Notes under the pieces: model-generated
What the model was told of the DNA's origin: nothing
Databases searched by the model: none
The model's input: the letters and a program-made list of their open reading frames with translations, nothing else
NCBI GenBank assembly: GCA_036426205.1
Contig: CM071568.1
Coordinates: 52,820,066 to 52,884,065, forward strand
Reading direction: 5' to 3'
DNA from: Ascaphus truei
Lineage: Eukaryota; Chordata; Amphibia; Anura; Ascaphidae
DNA: 64,000 nucleotides
Part shown: positions 1-10,303 of the stretch, piece by piece
Layout: each line of letters starts with the position of its first letter
How positions within the stretch are numbered: position 1 is the first letter of the stretch
Translations under genes and position numbers: made by a program

Positions 1-29
1 TTAGAGAAAATGCAAACAATAATGAAAGG

Positions 30-1365
30 TCTACAACCAACAGCATGCTGAGAGAGAATGACACATTAAAATACATCTTCCCCAAACCTCCTAACCTTGC
101 ATTCTGGCTACAGCTAAACCTGACTAACAGAAGTTAGACAACAGAAAATGTCCTTACGAACTCAAAGACTCTGTGAATGGCACAAAACCATGCAACATCA
201 CATGCTACAAGCTTTGCAAACATATGCCAAGATCCCACAGCCAGTAACAAACATAGAACATTCAATGTTAAAGGATCATACTGCTGCACATCCAGGAATG
301 TGGTATACTGTAAATGATTCAATGCAGCAAATGTGACTTAGGCCATGTCCATAGCAGGGGAAGCCACGCTGAGCCGTGCGGATGCTCCGCGCTGAGCCCC
401 GGCATCCTCAATGAGGATGTCTTTAGAGGGGGCTCACGCGAGCGTCCGCAGGCGTGCTGAGTAGGTGGATTTTTCAGCCGACAGCCAAGCTGTTTTTCAG
501 CGCACTGTCGGCTGAAAACATCCAATCAGCACGAAGCAGCGTCAACGTCACGGTGCCGTGACGTCGGCACCGTGACGTTGACATCGGTGCATCGCGGGCG
601 ATTGGCCCAGTGACGTCACTGCCCCGCCTCCCGATTGCGGACGCTGGTTAGCCTGCATGGGCATGAAATCACTCATGCTTGATCAGGTGAGCATCAGCGC
701 GGCTCAGCGCTGCTCCACGTTCTATGGACGCAGCCTTAGGATGCTACATTGGTGAAACAGCCAAAAAATTCAAACCAAAACAAACCTACACAGACACACA
801 ATAACACACCATACAGAAGAAAGATATTGCACTCCAGTGGGACACGACTTGTCACAGCCAGATCTTTCCATAAATGATTTAAAAATACAAGTCCTCAAAA
901 TAATGTTTAAAAGCACTCAAGAATGGAAAACATTTGAACTCAAAATACTAATGAACTTTGACACAAAATAAAGAGGACTTAATGCTGATTTGGGGGTTCT
1001 TACACACTGTCATAATTTTTTTTAATGCTTATCCATGCTTCTCTGTAAATTGTACAATTAACCTTCTCAGCCCAACCCCCCTGCACACTGCTGATGGATG
1101 TACTGTATGGTCCTATTTCTCACTGTCCCTGTCATCCATTTACTGCCCTGTATGTTTAGTTACCATTCTCTCTACCATTCCTTTCCTATATTATCTGCTT
1201 TAGATGGCTATCTTGTTTTTTTGTTTTTACTTCTGTGTTAAGCTCATGGAATCTTTGTAAATCAGTATTGCTGACACAAAGAAGAGAGAAAACTCTGGAA
1301 AACGTGTCTCATAATATCAATTGTTAGTCCAAATAAAAAAGGTATCACCTAATACTGAAGTACTC
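30..1365 (+). mobile_element. Penelope-like element 3' half, decayed, split by a MITE
   Basis: Read across frameshifts and stops, bases 60-340 and 736-1000 give remnants of the C-terminal GIY-YIG endonuclease of a Penelope-like retroelement: a GSYCCTSRNVVY-like stretch just before the MITE and CYIGETAKKFK just after it, followed by INDLKIQVLKIMFKSTQEW and related residues. The endonuclease of this family nicks target DNA for reverse transcription. The 3' flank (about 1165-1365) ends in an A-rich tail and recurs at 4720-4913, as expected for a pseudo-LTR. The reading frame is clearly dead. The family call rests on the VVY / YIGET pair and on similarity to the better preserved copies at 17.9 kb and 29.0 kb. 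Confidence 0.65.
341..735. mobile_element. PIF/Harbinger-type MITE with TTA target duplication
   Basis: A 395-bp element with 14-bp imperfect terminal inverted repeats: GGCCATGTCCATAG at the left and, on the opposite strand at the right end, GGCTGCGTCCATAG. It is flanked by the direct duplication TTA (338-340 and 736-738), the target preference of PIF/Harbinger transposons. It is GC-rich inside and has no coding capacity. It sits inside the endonuclease remnant of a Penelope-like element and joins perfectly when removed. A relative is at 62633-62948. Confidence 0.8.
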
Positions 1366-1439
1366 ATTTAGTCTGCACTATCATAACTGGACTAACACGG
1401 CTTTTCCTAATTAATTCATTAAAAAAAACTATCAGAGTT

Positions 1440-1558
1440 TTTGTAATGTTTCTCACTGCCTCTGTGTTAATTTTAAATGTATCCCCTTCTTCCACCCTGT
1501 GCCTCCAACTCCCTTCACACTGCTGATAGATGCTCGGTCCTATTTCTCACTATCCATT
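1440..1558 (+). repeat. Partial tandem copy of the PLE 3' flank
   Basis: The stretch with CACACTGCTGATAGATGCTC and the following TCCTATTTCTCACTATCCATT repeats the segment at about 1060-1145 of the preceding Penelope-like fragment. Partial tandem pseudo-LTR copies are usual for this element class. Nothing coding is seen. Confidence 0.45.
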
Positions 1559-1996
1559 TGAAAGGGTTAAAAGTAAAAGCCAGACCTCCATTTTGTCTTT
1601 ACCATTATGCTTGAACTTTTCCCTGAATTAAATGTTCAATAAACGACCTCCAGATATGCTAATTGTTTTCAGTTAAAGTAGAACATAGCCAAGGCTATAG
1701 ATAATGTGCACGAGGGGAAAATCCCCAGCTAGGCTGTCATTTTAGTAATATGCTAATATTGTTGCGCCTCTAATTTACACCTTATTTTCCTGTATAAATA
1801 GTATTGCTTTTCCGTAATAAAGTTGAGATGAGGGATCAGAAATACTCTGTGTGCCCGTTCCTTCATATCCCGAGCGCTCGTACGTCATCAGATCGAGATC
1901 CAACAGCCCAGGGCGTGGTTAAGTCTCCCCGGGCCCAGCAACAGTGTTTCCAGTCACCATGGCAGGCAGATCGAGATGTCCCCGGCCCATTATAAT
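1559..1996 (+). mobile_element. LTR-like promoter/polyadenylation segment
   Basis: This stretch has the layout of a retroelement LTR: an upstream U3-like part, a TATA-like TGTATAAATAG at about 1791, then a polyadenylation-type TAATAAAG at about 1816, followed by GC-richer sequence. I cannot define exact TG...CA ends, a primer-binding site or internal coding sequence, so the class (endogenous retrovirus or other LTR element) is open. It could be a solo LTR. Confidence 0.35.
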
Positions 1997-2049
1997 TAGC
2001 AAGAACCTTACACCATTTCATCCATTTATTGCCATGGTTGTTGTATTGT

Positions 2050-2220
2050 ATAGTATGTCTTTATTTATATAGCGCCATTAATGTACATGTAATACACATG
2101 GTAATCATACAAATAATAAATAATATAAATAACAGGTCATGAGAATAAGTGCTTCAGACATAGAAGTAACAATAAAGAAGAGGAGTCCCTGCTCCGAGGA
2201 GCTTACAGTCTAATTGGTAG
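2050..2220 (-). mobile_element. L2/Rex-type LINE 3' tail
   Basis: Read on the minus strand, this ends in the typical LINE tail GGCGCTATATAAATAAAGACATAC-like sequence preceded by an AGACTGTAAGCTCCTCGGAG motif. The same tail recurs at 30380-30560, 40165-40330 and 56385-56460. It continues at 4069-4660 on the other side of a 1.8-kb insertion, so the two pieces are one copy. Confidence 0.7.
2206..2220. repeat. Target site duplication, left copy
   Basis: The 15-mer CAGTCTAATTGGTAG occurs here and again at 4054-4068. It brackets the palindromic insertion and is L2-type LINE sequence that was split by it. Confidence 0.85.
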
Positions 2221-4053
2221 AACAGAAATACCCGGGCGCTACCTGTAGATAATTAAAAGTTGGATAAGGGTGTAATAGCAACCTTGGTAGTGGGCAAAGT
2301 ATCCCTCTGTTTCTTTTCCTCCTGTGACTCTAACGACCCCAAAGGAGGATCTACCCAGGATCCTTCAAAGTAAAGGAGACAGGAGAAGGGGATGGGGGAG
2401 CACTGGTGGAATAATAAAGTATGGTACAATCTGATTCAGGTGTGTATAACTCTGAAATGCTGAGGTGGGTGTTTTAAATCTAAAATAGTTTCAAACACTC
2501 ACACGGCCTTGTGCGAATGCTTGCGCATCAAGGTATCTTTACGTCCTCACTTCTTTTCCTTATGGATTCGATCTCCGCCTCTCGTCTGGGCTCTTCCTTT
2601 CTTTCTTTATTGGTGTGATGTCACCTTCTTTGTCCTGTAGGTTCGGTCTCCGCCTCTCGTCCGTGCTTTTTCTCTCCTTTTTCTTGTGTGTGGTATCACC
2701 CTCGGAATCAATGCATGGAAATAGGAACAGAATATGAACAAAACAAGAACAAAATGTAGGGGAACAATATAACCAGGGGTGATCTTGAAAATTAAGATAT
2801 GTTACCAAACACTCACACGGGCATGTGTAGGTGCACTCTAAGGGATGGTATCTTTGGGCTCCCAGGGGTAGTCCCACTGCTCCAAATGGCAAAACTTGAC
2901 TCAGTGGCAAGTGATAAAGGGGATGAAAAAGATGTTTCAAAGTATTACTACTCACACGGCCAAGTGTGAGTGCACACTTGGAAAGGTATCTTTGGATGTT
3001 TCTATCGTCCTAGGGTGGAAAATTTGTAGCCGCCTCTAGTGTTGATTTCTTACTCTCAGAATGGTGAATAAAATTGTGAGCCCAGAGAGTCAAGGCTATA
3101 GTCTTTATTTAAACAATTAAAACAAGGATATACGACAGACTCCCCGCTTACTCAACCAGTGAGCTGCGGTGTGGAATGGGGTTAAAGGCCAGTCTCTATG
3201 GGATGTTTAGCAGGGCTCGTGGTGCTGCAGTAGCTCGCTCCGCGTCCGGATGGAGCTCTGTACTTCCTTTGTCCTGCTCCCGACGGTGGCCGCAACAGAT
3301 CAAAATGGCTGGGGGATTTCGAGCAACGCGTTTCGCCCTATGGGCTTCCTCAGGCTCCGTAGTTAGAATCACCATTCTGGGAGTAAGAAATCAACACTAG
3401 AGGCGGCTACAAATTTTCCACCCTAGGACGATAGAAACATCCAAAGATACCTTTCCAAGTGTGCACTCACACTTGGCCGTGTGAGTAGTAATACTTTGAA
3501 ACATCTTTTTCATCCCCTTTATCACTTGCCACTGAGTCAAGTTTTGCCATTTGGAGCAGTGGGACTACCCCTGGGAGCCCAAAGATACCATCCCTTAGAG
3601 TGCACCTACACATGCCCGTGTGAGTGTTTGGTAACATATCTTAATTTTCAAGATCACCCCTGGTTATATTGTTCCCCTACATTTTGTTCTTGTTTTGTTC
3701 ATATTCTGTTCCTATTTCCATGCATTGATTCCGAGGGTGATACCACACACAAGAAAAAGGAGAGAAAAAGCACGGACGAGAGGCGGAGACCGAACCTACA
3801 GGACAAAGAAGGTGACATCACACCAATAAAGAAAGAAAGGAAGAGCCCAGACGAGAGGCGGAGATCGAATCCATAAGGAAAAGAAGTGAGGACGTAAAGA
3901 TACCTTGATGCGCAAGCATTCACACAAGGCTGTGTGAGTGTTTGAAACTATTTTAGATTTAAAACACCCACCTCAGCATTTCAGAGTTATACACACCTGA
4001 ATCAGATTGTACCATACTTTATTATTCCACCAGTGCTCCCCCATCCCCTTCTC
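2221..4053. mobile_element. Palindromic PLE-derived insertion with hammerhead-like motif
   Basis: An 1833-bp insertion flanked by a 15-bp direct duplication. Bases 2382-3072 and 3365-4054 are reverse complements (coordinate sum 6436), with arms of about 690 bp and only a few mismatches seen by eye. Both arms therefore contain the same 131-codon open frame, which resembles no protein I know. The roughly 290-bp spacer holds a hammerhead-like motif on the minus strand (3325-3353). The duplication length, the head-to-head arms and the ribozyme motif match Penelope-like elements with inverted pseudo-LTRs. No endonuclease or RT sequence is seen, so it would be non-autonomous. An assembly artefact is possible for so clean a palindrome, but the target duplication argues for a real insertion. 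Confidence 0.7.
3325..3353 (-). ncRNA. Minimal hammerhead ribozyme-like motif
   Basis: Read on the minus strand: CTGAGGA (canonical CTGATGA with one change), hairpin AGCCC-ATA-GGGC, then GAAA and ACGCGT followed by T. ACGCGT is self-complementary, so stem III could form between two copies, as described for the minimal dimeric hammerheads of Penelope-like elements. Activity is uncertain because of the core change. Confidence 0.6.
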
Positions 4054-4068
4054 CAGTCTAATTGGTAG

Positions 4069-4660
4069 GTAGAGAGAACGTACAGAGACAGTAGGAGGGA
4101 ATTCTGGTAAGTGCGTCTGCAGGGGGCCAAGCTTTATGTATCATGTGTCCAGTATTATCCACGGTGGTATTCATATGCCTCTTTAAGCAAGTGTGTCTTA
4201 AGGTGAGTCTTAAAGGTGGATAGAGAGGGTGCTAGTCGGGTATTGAGGGGAAGGGCATTCCAGAGGTGTGGGGCAGTCAGTGAGAAAGGTTTAAGGTGGG
4301 AGAGGGCTTTAGATACAAAGGGGGGTAGAAAGAAGACATCCTTGAGAAGAACGCAAGAGTCGGGATGGTGCATAGCAAGAAATTAGGGCTGAGATGTAAG
4401 GAGGGGCAGAAGAGTGTAAAGCTTTAAAAGTGAGGAGGAGACTTGAGTGTGAGATGCAGGATTTGATTGGAAGCCAGGAGAAGGATTTCAGGAGGGGAGA
4501 CGCGGAGACAGAGTTAGGAAAAAGTAGAGCGATTCTGGCAGCAGCATTTAGGATAGATTGTAGAGGAGACAGATGAGAGGCAGAAAGGCCGGACAGCAGG
4601 AGGTTACAGTAATCAAGACGGGAAAGAATGAGGGCCTGAGTCAGAGTTTTAGCAGTCGAG
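4069..4660 (-). pseudogene. L2/Rex-type LINE reverse transcriptase C-terminus
   Basis: On the minus strand 4373-4155 encodes SLTAPHLWNALPLNTRLAPS followed by STFKTHLKTHLLKEAY, the conserved end of L2/Rex-type LINE polymerases. The rest of the stretch is the same element in broken frames, rich in degenerate coding sequence. Together with 2050-2220 it forms one truncated copy, opened by the 2221-4053 insertion. It is not functional. Confidence 0.7.
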
Positions 4661-4679
4661 CAACAGAGGAACAGGTGTA

Positions 4680-4920
4680 TCTTTGTGATATTGCGGAGGA
4701 ATATAGTTTATTTACTATTTTCTCTTACTTTCCTTCTCTACCTCATCTGCCTTAGATTGTTATCTTGGATTTTACATCTGTGTTATACTCATGGAATCTT
4801 ATGTACAGTAAATCAGTATTGCTGACCTGAGGAAGAGAAAGAACTCTTGGAAGCTTGCCCTAAAATATCAATTGTTAGTCCAAATAAAAAAGGTATAACC
4901 TAATACTGAAGTACCTATTT
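4680..4920 (+). repeat. PLE pseudo-LTR 3' fragment with decayed hammerhead
   Basis: About 190 bp match 1165-1365, including ATATCAATTGTTAGTCCAAA and an A-rich end. At 4827-4856 it carries CTGAGGA, a hairpin AGAG/CTCT, then GGAA and AAGCTT. This is the order of hammerhead core parts with one change in each conserved block and a self-complementary AAGCTT in place of stem III. It is probably inactive. Confidence 0.5.
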
Positions 4921-5179
4921 TATACACATACTGTATGTAAAAGATATAAATACTAAATAATGTGCGTTATGAGAGTGAAAAGGGACACTGGCCAAAATGT
5001 GATGGTTCTCTGTAGTACTGAACTTCAATTTGTTTTGAGAAACATTTACATAATTTAGAAAGAAAGGTTTATTTGCTGTTCTAATAGAAAAAGTTCATGT
5101 TTACCCTATTAATCCCCCTCACTCCCAATACACATACATACACTATGTTCCCATTCAAGAGCGCATATGCAGTACTCAC

Positions 5180-5332
5180 CAAAATCAGATCAATTGGAAT
5201 TACTATTTTAATTATACTTTTGAATTTTTGATTCAGCTGTTTTACCAGAAGGAGCACCACAATGCAGAGTATGGATAAAAGCATCACTTCTATTTGAATC
5301 ATTCTGATGTTGTTAAATATGTAGGTATATGT
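5180..5332 (-). CDS. SLC26A7: SLC26A7 coding exon 5 (of those in the window)
   Basis: A 153-nt exon (51 codons, phase 0 at both ends) with acceptor TTGCAG and donor GTGAGT on the minus strand. It encodes TYTYIFNNIRMIQIEV, a hydrophobic membrane segment MLLSILCIVVLLLV, then KQLNQKFKSIIKIVIPIDLI. The KELN-x-x-FK...P-(I/V)DL pattern is diagnostic of the SLC26 anion transporters and fits SLC26A7 best. It covers residues 216-266 of the predicted protein, in the transmembrane core after the segment carrying TSQVKYLLG. The downstream exons (rest of the core, STAS domain) lie beyond the left edge; I found none in 1-5179. SLC26A7 is known as a chloride/anion transporter of kidney, stomach and thyroid. 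Confidence 0.95.
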
Positions 5333-5399
5333 CTGCAATATACAAACACGAGAAGCACTGTGAGTCATAAGGGAAACATGCTAAATGGACAAAAAGTAC

Positions 5400-5416
5400 A
5401 TATATATATATATAGC
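5400..5416. repeat. Short (TA)n
   Basis: A short TA dinucleotide run in the SLC26A7 intron. The rest of 5333-5960 shows nothing I can name; 5714-5960 is moderately GC-rich and MITE-like but I cannot find its ends. Confidence 0.6.
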
Positions 5417-5964
5417 TATTGTAATTAAAGGTATTAGTCATAAATGGAATGGGTATACAAAGCTACAGTGTAGAGGAATAGGAAGAGAGATATCAATGCA
5501 ATGACTGTTGCTGCTGTACATTTACTAAGATAGCAGCGTTTATTTCGACAATTTAACTCACTGAGTGATTGAAGAAAGTGTAACTGCACTGAGACTGAAG
5601 ATAATTACATTATTTTACATGACTAATCCCTAGTCAGGGCCATGGTAAAGATGTCCATTCAAGAAAAAGTATCAGAGAAGAAGTAGGCAATGAAGATTCA
5701 AGACAAATAAAGGGCCTATTCTAGTAGCTACGATAACTTTGCTGCCACCGAACGGTTTGTCATTTGTGTTATCGCGGTATCCAGAAAGAATCAGAAACCA
5801 TTTCCACAAGTCTGAAACCGTGAGGTAGGAAAATGCCAATACCGCTCGGGAGAGCAGCGATGGTATCTCAGCTGCTCTCTAAGTTCTTCCCTGTGCGATC
5901 TGGCCGCAGTCTGTGAGAGCTGAATAGAAAGCTGCACAGAGATCCGCATCTCCCTGCACAGTGA

Positions 5965-7480
5965 CAGATCACAACCGGGAAATTACAGACCTGTAAGCCT
6001 AACTTCAATAGTAGGGAAACTACTTGAAGGTTTAATACGGGATAATATTCAGGAATATCTAATGGAAAACAAATTATTAGTAATAGTCAGCATGGATTTA
6101 TGAAGGATAGATCTTGCCAAACTAACCTTATTTGTTTCTTTGAGGAGGTAAGTAGGAATTTACACCAGGGTAATGCAGTTGATGTGGTCTACTTAGATTT
6201 TGCAAAGGCTTTTGATACGGTTTCACACAAGAGGTTGGTGTACAAAATAAAGAAAATTGGACTCAGTAATAATATATGCACCTGGATTGAAAACTGGTTA
6301 AAGGATAGACAACAGAGGGTTGTCATAAATGGAACTTTTTCAGGTTGGGCTAAAGTCGTGAGTGGAGTACCTCAGGGATCGGTACTGGGACCCCTGCTTT
6401 TTAACTTGTTTATTAATGACCTTGAGGTTGGGATCGAGAGCAAAGTCTCCATCTTTGCTGATGATACTAAATTGTGTAAGGTCCTAGAATCAGAGCAGGA
6501 TGTAATTTCTTTTCAGAAGGACTTGGAGAGACTGTAAACGTGGGCAGGTAAATGGCAAATGAGTTTTAATACAGATAAATGTAAGGTTATGCATTTGGGA
6601 TGCAAGAATAAAAAGGCGACTTACAAATTAAATGGAGATATATTGGGGAATACTTGATGGAGAAGGATTTAGAAGTGCTTGTAGACGGCAGGCTTAGCAA
6701 TAGTGCCCAATATCATGCAATAGCTGCAAAGGCAAACAAGATCTTATCTTCCATCAAACGGGCAATGGATGGAAGGGAAGTAAACAAAATTATGCCCCTT
6801 TACAAAGCACTAGTAAGACCACACCTTGAATATGGAGTACAATTTTGGGCACCAATCCTAAGAAAAGACATTATGGAACTAGAGAGAGTGCAGAGAAGAG
6901 CCACCAAATTAATAAAGGGGATGGACAATCTAACTTATGAGGAAAGGCTAGCTAAATTAGATTTATTTACAATAGAAAAGAGGCGCCTAAAGGGGATATG
7001 ATATAACTATATACAAATATATTCGGGGACAATACAAGGAGCTTTCAAAAGAGCTAAGCATCCCACGGGCAGTACTAAGGACTCGGGCCATCCCTTAAGG
7101 TTGGAGGAAAGGAAATTTCACCAGCAACAAAGGAAAGGGTTCTTTACAGTAAGGGCAGTTAAAATGTGGAATTCATTACCCATGGAAACTGTGATGGCAG
7201 ATACAATAGATTTGTTCAAAAAAAGCTTGGACATCTTTTTAGATGGGAAAGGTATACAGGGATATACCAAATAACTATACATGGGAAGGATGTTGATTCA
7301 GGGATTAATCCGATTGCCAATTCTTGGAGTCAGGAAGGAATTAATTTTTCCCCTTAATGTGGTTTTTTGTTTGCCTTCCTATGGATCAATAAGTAAGTAT
7401 AGATATAGGATAAAGTATCTGTTGTCTAAATTTAGCATAGGTTGAACTTGATGGACCTATGTCTTTTTTCAACCTCATCT
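5965..7480 (+). pseudogene. CR1-type LINE, 5'-truncated, RT and 3' end
   Basis: Starting abruptly at GNYRPVSLTSIVGKLLE (about 5970), the frames give a CR1 reverse transcriptase: VDVVYLDFAKAFDTVSHKRL, SGVPQGSVLGPLLFNLFIND and the catalytic FADD at 6454-6465. A TAA at about 6535 and a frameshift near 6655 break it; the C-terminal part (LVRPHLEYGVQFWAPILRKD) is at 6654-7001 and the final KGFFTVRAVKMWNSLPMET segment at about 7137-7280. It ends in the family's 3' tail with GAACTTGATGGACC and CTATGTAAC repeats. This is the best preserved CR1 copy here. It lies in the SLC26A7 intron and is non-functional. Confidence 0.9.
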
Positions 7481-7530
7481 ACTATGTAACTATGTAACTA
7501 TGTAACTATGTAACTATGTAACTATGTAAC
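7481..7530. repeat. (CTATGTAA)n 3' microsatellite of CR1
   Basis: About six tandem copies of an 8-bp unit ACTATGTA at the 3' end of the CR1 copy. CR1-group LINEs end in short tandem repeats rather than poly(A), so this marks the element end. The second copy at 61095 has the same end. Confidence 0.9.
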
Positions 7531-7536
7531 TCTTAG

Positions 7537-7784
7537 GCCACGTTTATAGTGCCGGCGACGCGACCGATGACATTGCCGGCGCCACTGGCGAAAGTTAAAC
7601 TTTACTTTTTAGCGACGTCGCTGGCGACAAGGCCAGTGACACCACGAAGGGGGCGGGGCAGAGTGCAGTAGGCGCTCTGTGATTGGTGTAGAGACAGTCA
7701 CATGTGGTGATTGTCCCAAAATCAAATTTTCGTGGCATCACAATTTTTGGTCGCTCCGTCACGCTTTCTATAAGCGCATGCAAC
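7537..7784. mobile_element. Possible Harbinger-type MITE (GC-rich)
   Basis: It starts with TTA then GGCCACGTTTATAGTGCCGG, very like the MITE at 61525-61689 (GGCTGTGCTTATAGTGCCGG). A degraded inverted match, CTATAAGCGCATGC, ends near 7784. The right target duplication is not clear, so the right boundary is uncertain. Confidence 0.5.
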
Positions 7785-7799
7785 TGATTCAATGTATTT

Positions 7800-9340
7800 G
7801 TTTTCGCGCGGCGGCGCTGTCGCCGAGCAGACTTACAGGCGATCGCAGTGTTTTTATTATTTACATTTTAATAACAGTGTACGGTAGCAGGGGGTCTCTG
7901 GAGCAGAGCAGCATTGATTTCAGGTCCGGGGACCCCCTGCTTCCCGAGTTACAGGCCCCAGTATAGGGTGCCGGTATCTCCTATGCGTTTAAATGTCCCG
8001 GTCACATGACGCAGAAGATTTAAACATTGCAGGAGGATACCGGCACCCCGTAGCAGGACCTGTATCTCAGAAAGTAGGGGGTCTCCGGGGCTGAAATTAA
8101 TGCGATTCTGCTCTGGAAGACTCCCTGCTCCCGCACACAAGTATTCAAATGTAAATAAAAACAGCTTCATTATCTTGGCAGCTAACCACTAAGGCTATGA
8201 AGGGGTTAAACCTGAGTACCTGTTTTTTTGCGGTACAGGGGGTGGGTGAAGGGGGTAGTTGCCCCATGGTGGGTGATTAGGCCTGCCAGGAAGGTTGCGG
8301 GGGGAGTTAACCCCTTCACTAACATAGCAGTGGTAACCGCTGTGGTAATGAAGGGGTTAACCACTCCTGCTACCCACCCGAAAGGCATAATCACCCACTC
8401 TTGGGGCAACTGCCCACTTAACCCAATCCCTCTACCCCCAAGAAACATTGTAATATACAACAACCCTACCACCCACGTCCTCTGGGTACCGAGACATGGA
8501 GGTAGTTGCCCCAGTGAGGATGGTTAGGTGTCCCGGGTGGGTAGTGGTGGCAGGGGGTTAACCCTCAATTACTATAGTGGTTACTAAACGCTAAGGTGAT
8601 TAAGGGGTTAGTGGCCATTAGTTTGTTTTTTGATTGTAATGTTGCTGCCCACAGAGGACAAGGACGCAAACGACGGTGATGAGGACGGCCTTCATCCTGG
8701 CAGGGGTAAGTAGAACTTTTATTTACTATATGCTGGCTGGATAATGTTTTATTTAATGAGGAAATTAGCTATTATCCAGATCTGGATACATTATTGTACT
8801 GTATATTCTAGGGTGGTGAGGGAGTTGTTGGGGGTAGAAGTGGTGCCCATTCATTGCTATTGGGATTAACTTTGCTCCCATAGGGCATAGGTAACCACAC
8901 TGGCACTCAATGGGTGTATTGGCTAGTATTGTGTTTTAATGTTTATTGTGGGTAGCGGGTGTGGGTGAAGGTAGTATTTGGCCCATGGGGGGTGTTTATG
9001 CCTACCGGGTGGGTAGCAGGAGGGGGTAACCCCTCATTACCTCAGCGGTAGTAACCGCTATGGTAATTAAGGGGTTAACTCCTCCCGCAAGGCCTAAATA
9101 CCCACCATTGGACAAATATGACTTTCACCCACCCCCACTACCCACAATAACCTGGGCACTAGTATTTAACCCCTTCACTGCCTTAGCGGATAGCCGCTAA
9201 GGTTATAAAGCTGCCTGTAAATTTATTTCTATTGCATTGGATTGAAGCCGGGGGTCTCCGGAGCTGGTATTAATACATATCAGCTTCAGAGACTCCTGGC
9301 TTCAATCTGATGCAGGAAAAAATAAAAAAAATTCCCCTAA
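7800..9340. mobile_element. Large foldback-type element, copy 1 (partial)
   Basis: It shares many blocks with 14527-16636: AGCAGGGGGTCTC, TTTCAGGTCCGGGGACCCC, CCCGAGTTACAGGCCC, and GGTGCCGGTATC in both orientations. It also has three hairpins of the TAACCCCTTCATTACC type (8306-8362, 9024-9079, 9176-9208) and the exon-like segment at 8655-8705. The right arm differs from copy 2, so this copy is truncated or rearranged. No transposase is visible. I read it as a relic of a DNA transposon with long subterminal inverted repeats. Confidence 0.6.
8655..8705 (+). other. 51-nt exon-like acidic segment inside foldback element
   Basis: Preceded by a T-rich tract and CCCACAG, followed by GTAAGT. It reads (split codon)-DKDANDGDEDGLHPGR in phase 1 at both ends. 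The second element copy has a 48-nt version at 15238-15285 with the same splice signals, differing by one whole codon. It is probably a former exon of the transposon's own gene, though use as a cassette exon by the host is possible. Confidence 0.45.
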
Positions 9341-9604
9341 ATCCTACTCACATATCCCATCTCGCCACCCTTGGGGTGCCGAGATTACATTTGTGAGGAG
9401 CTCGCTAGGTGAGAGCCTCGAGGTTCTCATCAGAGCTACTAGAATAGGGTGATTTCTCAAAAAAACACGAGTTGGAGCTCTTTTCGAGCTCCCGCTCGAT
9501 GTGTTTGAGCAGGAGCGAGACCGCTCAGCGAGATGCACTTCCGGTACAAGTTTGGCAGGTCATCAGAGCTTTCTGAATAGCAAACTTGCCAAATCGTACG
9601 GGAA
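9341..9604. other. Unassigned repeat with local palindromes
   Basis: It contains short inverted pairs, for example ACTTCCGGTACAAGTTTGGC against CAAACTTGCCAAATCGTACG about 50 bp on. The inverted arms suggest a small foldback element or the right end of the 7.8-kb one. No coding sequence. Confidence 0.3.
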
Positions 9605-9619
9605 GTGCGCAAAAATAAT

Positions 9620-9838
9620 AATAACAGTTTGTGCTTGTATAGAGCTACTGTTTTTAATGTAGCTCTTTACTGAGACTTTTTGCAGACAATCTATGTTTTT
9701 TATGTCTGAGGCACAGGGAGATAAAGTGACTTGCCCAAGGTCACAAGGAGCCAACACTAGGAATTGAACCAGGTTCCCCTGCTTCAAACAAACACAGTGC
9801 CAGTATCTTTACTCACTGAGCCACTCCATCTCTCTGGA
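9620..9838 (+). mobile_element. CORE-SINE (MIR-like)
   Basis: TGAGGCACAGGGAGATAAAG, then TGACTTGCCCAAGGTCACA, a GGAATTGAACCAGGTTCCCC stretch and a CACTGAGCCACT end follow the order of the MIR/CORE-SINE consensus as I know it (GAGGCACAG...CTTGCCCAAGGTCACA...GATT/GAAC...). The tRNA-like head upstream (9620-9700) is decayed. This is an ancient, deeply conserved SINE core in the SLC26A7 intron. Confidence 0.75.
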
Positions 9839-10138
9839 GCTTGATGAGTTAGTTATCGAAGCTACTAGGTCCCATAGTGTTGAAGAACAGTGGGAGAAGA
9901 AATGTCTAGATTTTAAAGGGGAAGAGCACAGTAATACATACAGTACATCACCCCATTCACAGGCTTCAGCCAGATAACTCTGCAAATTCATCTTTTAATA
10001 ACAGCATTAGGTGCCAGAACTATATTATTAAATTATGAAAGGCTGAGGGCCCTATTCAATAAACTAAGATAATGCAAACTTTTGCTGCACTCTGAACATC
10101 ATGTCAAAAACATACAATACAATATGCATAAAACTTAC

Positions 10139-10303
10139 ATAGAACATTCCCAATGGCCTTGACATATAAGGCACTTTTATTCCTAATAGATACTTCACTT
10201 GGGATGTCACCACGTGCGTAGCTGCTCCTGTTGTCATTGAGCTTACCACAGGTTCTGACAAGATCAAAGTTGCACTACCCAAATGCAACACAAACATTGA
10301 TAC
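10139..10303 (-). CDS. SLC26A7: SLC26A7 coding exon 4
   Basis: A 165-nt exon (55 codons, phase 0/0), acceptor TTTTAG and donor GTAAGT on the minus strand. It encodes [20 protein letters not shown], then [20 protein letters not shown] and [15 protein letters not shown]. The SEP-x(2)-S-x(2)TGAA-x-HV-x-TSQ-x-KYLLG block is the SLC26 transmembrane signature and lies in the substrate-binding half of the core. It covers residues 161-215. It joins in frame to exon 3 (4 residues before MFVL) and exon 5. Confidence 0.97.

Noticed and set aside
2560..3876. Two identical 131-codon frames on opposite strands
   Set aside because: They are the two arms of a palindrome. The predicted protein has no recognisable domain and the frames carry no coding-like features.
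1..5179. Next SLC26A7 exon
   Set aside because: No acceptor-bounded frame on the minus strand matches the expected continuation; the exon must lie beyond the left edge.
7481..7530. Regular short repeats resembling a CRISPR array
   Set aside because: An 8-bp tandem repeat with no spacers, at the 3' end of a CR1 LINE in a vertebrate genome.
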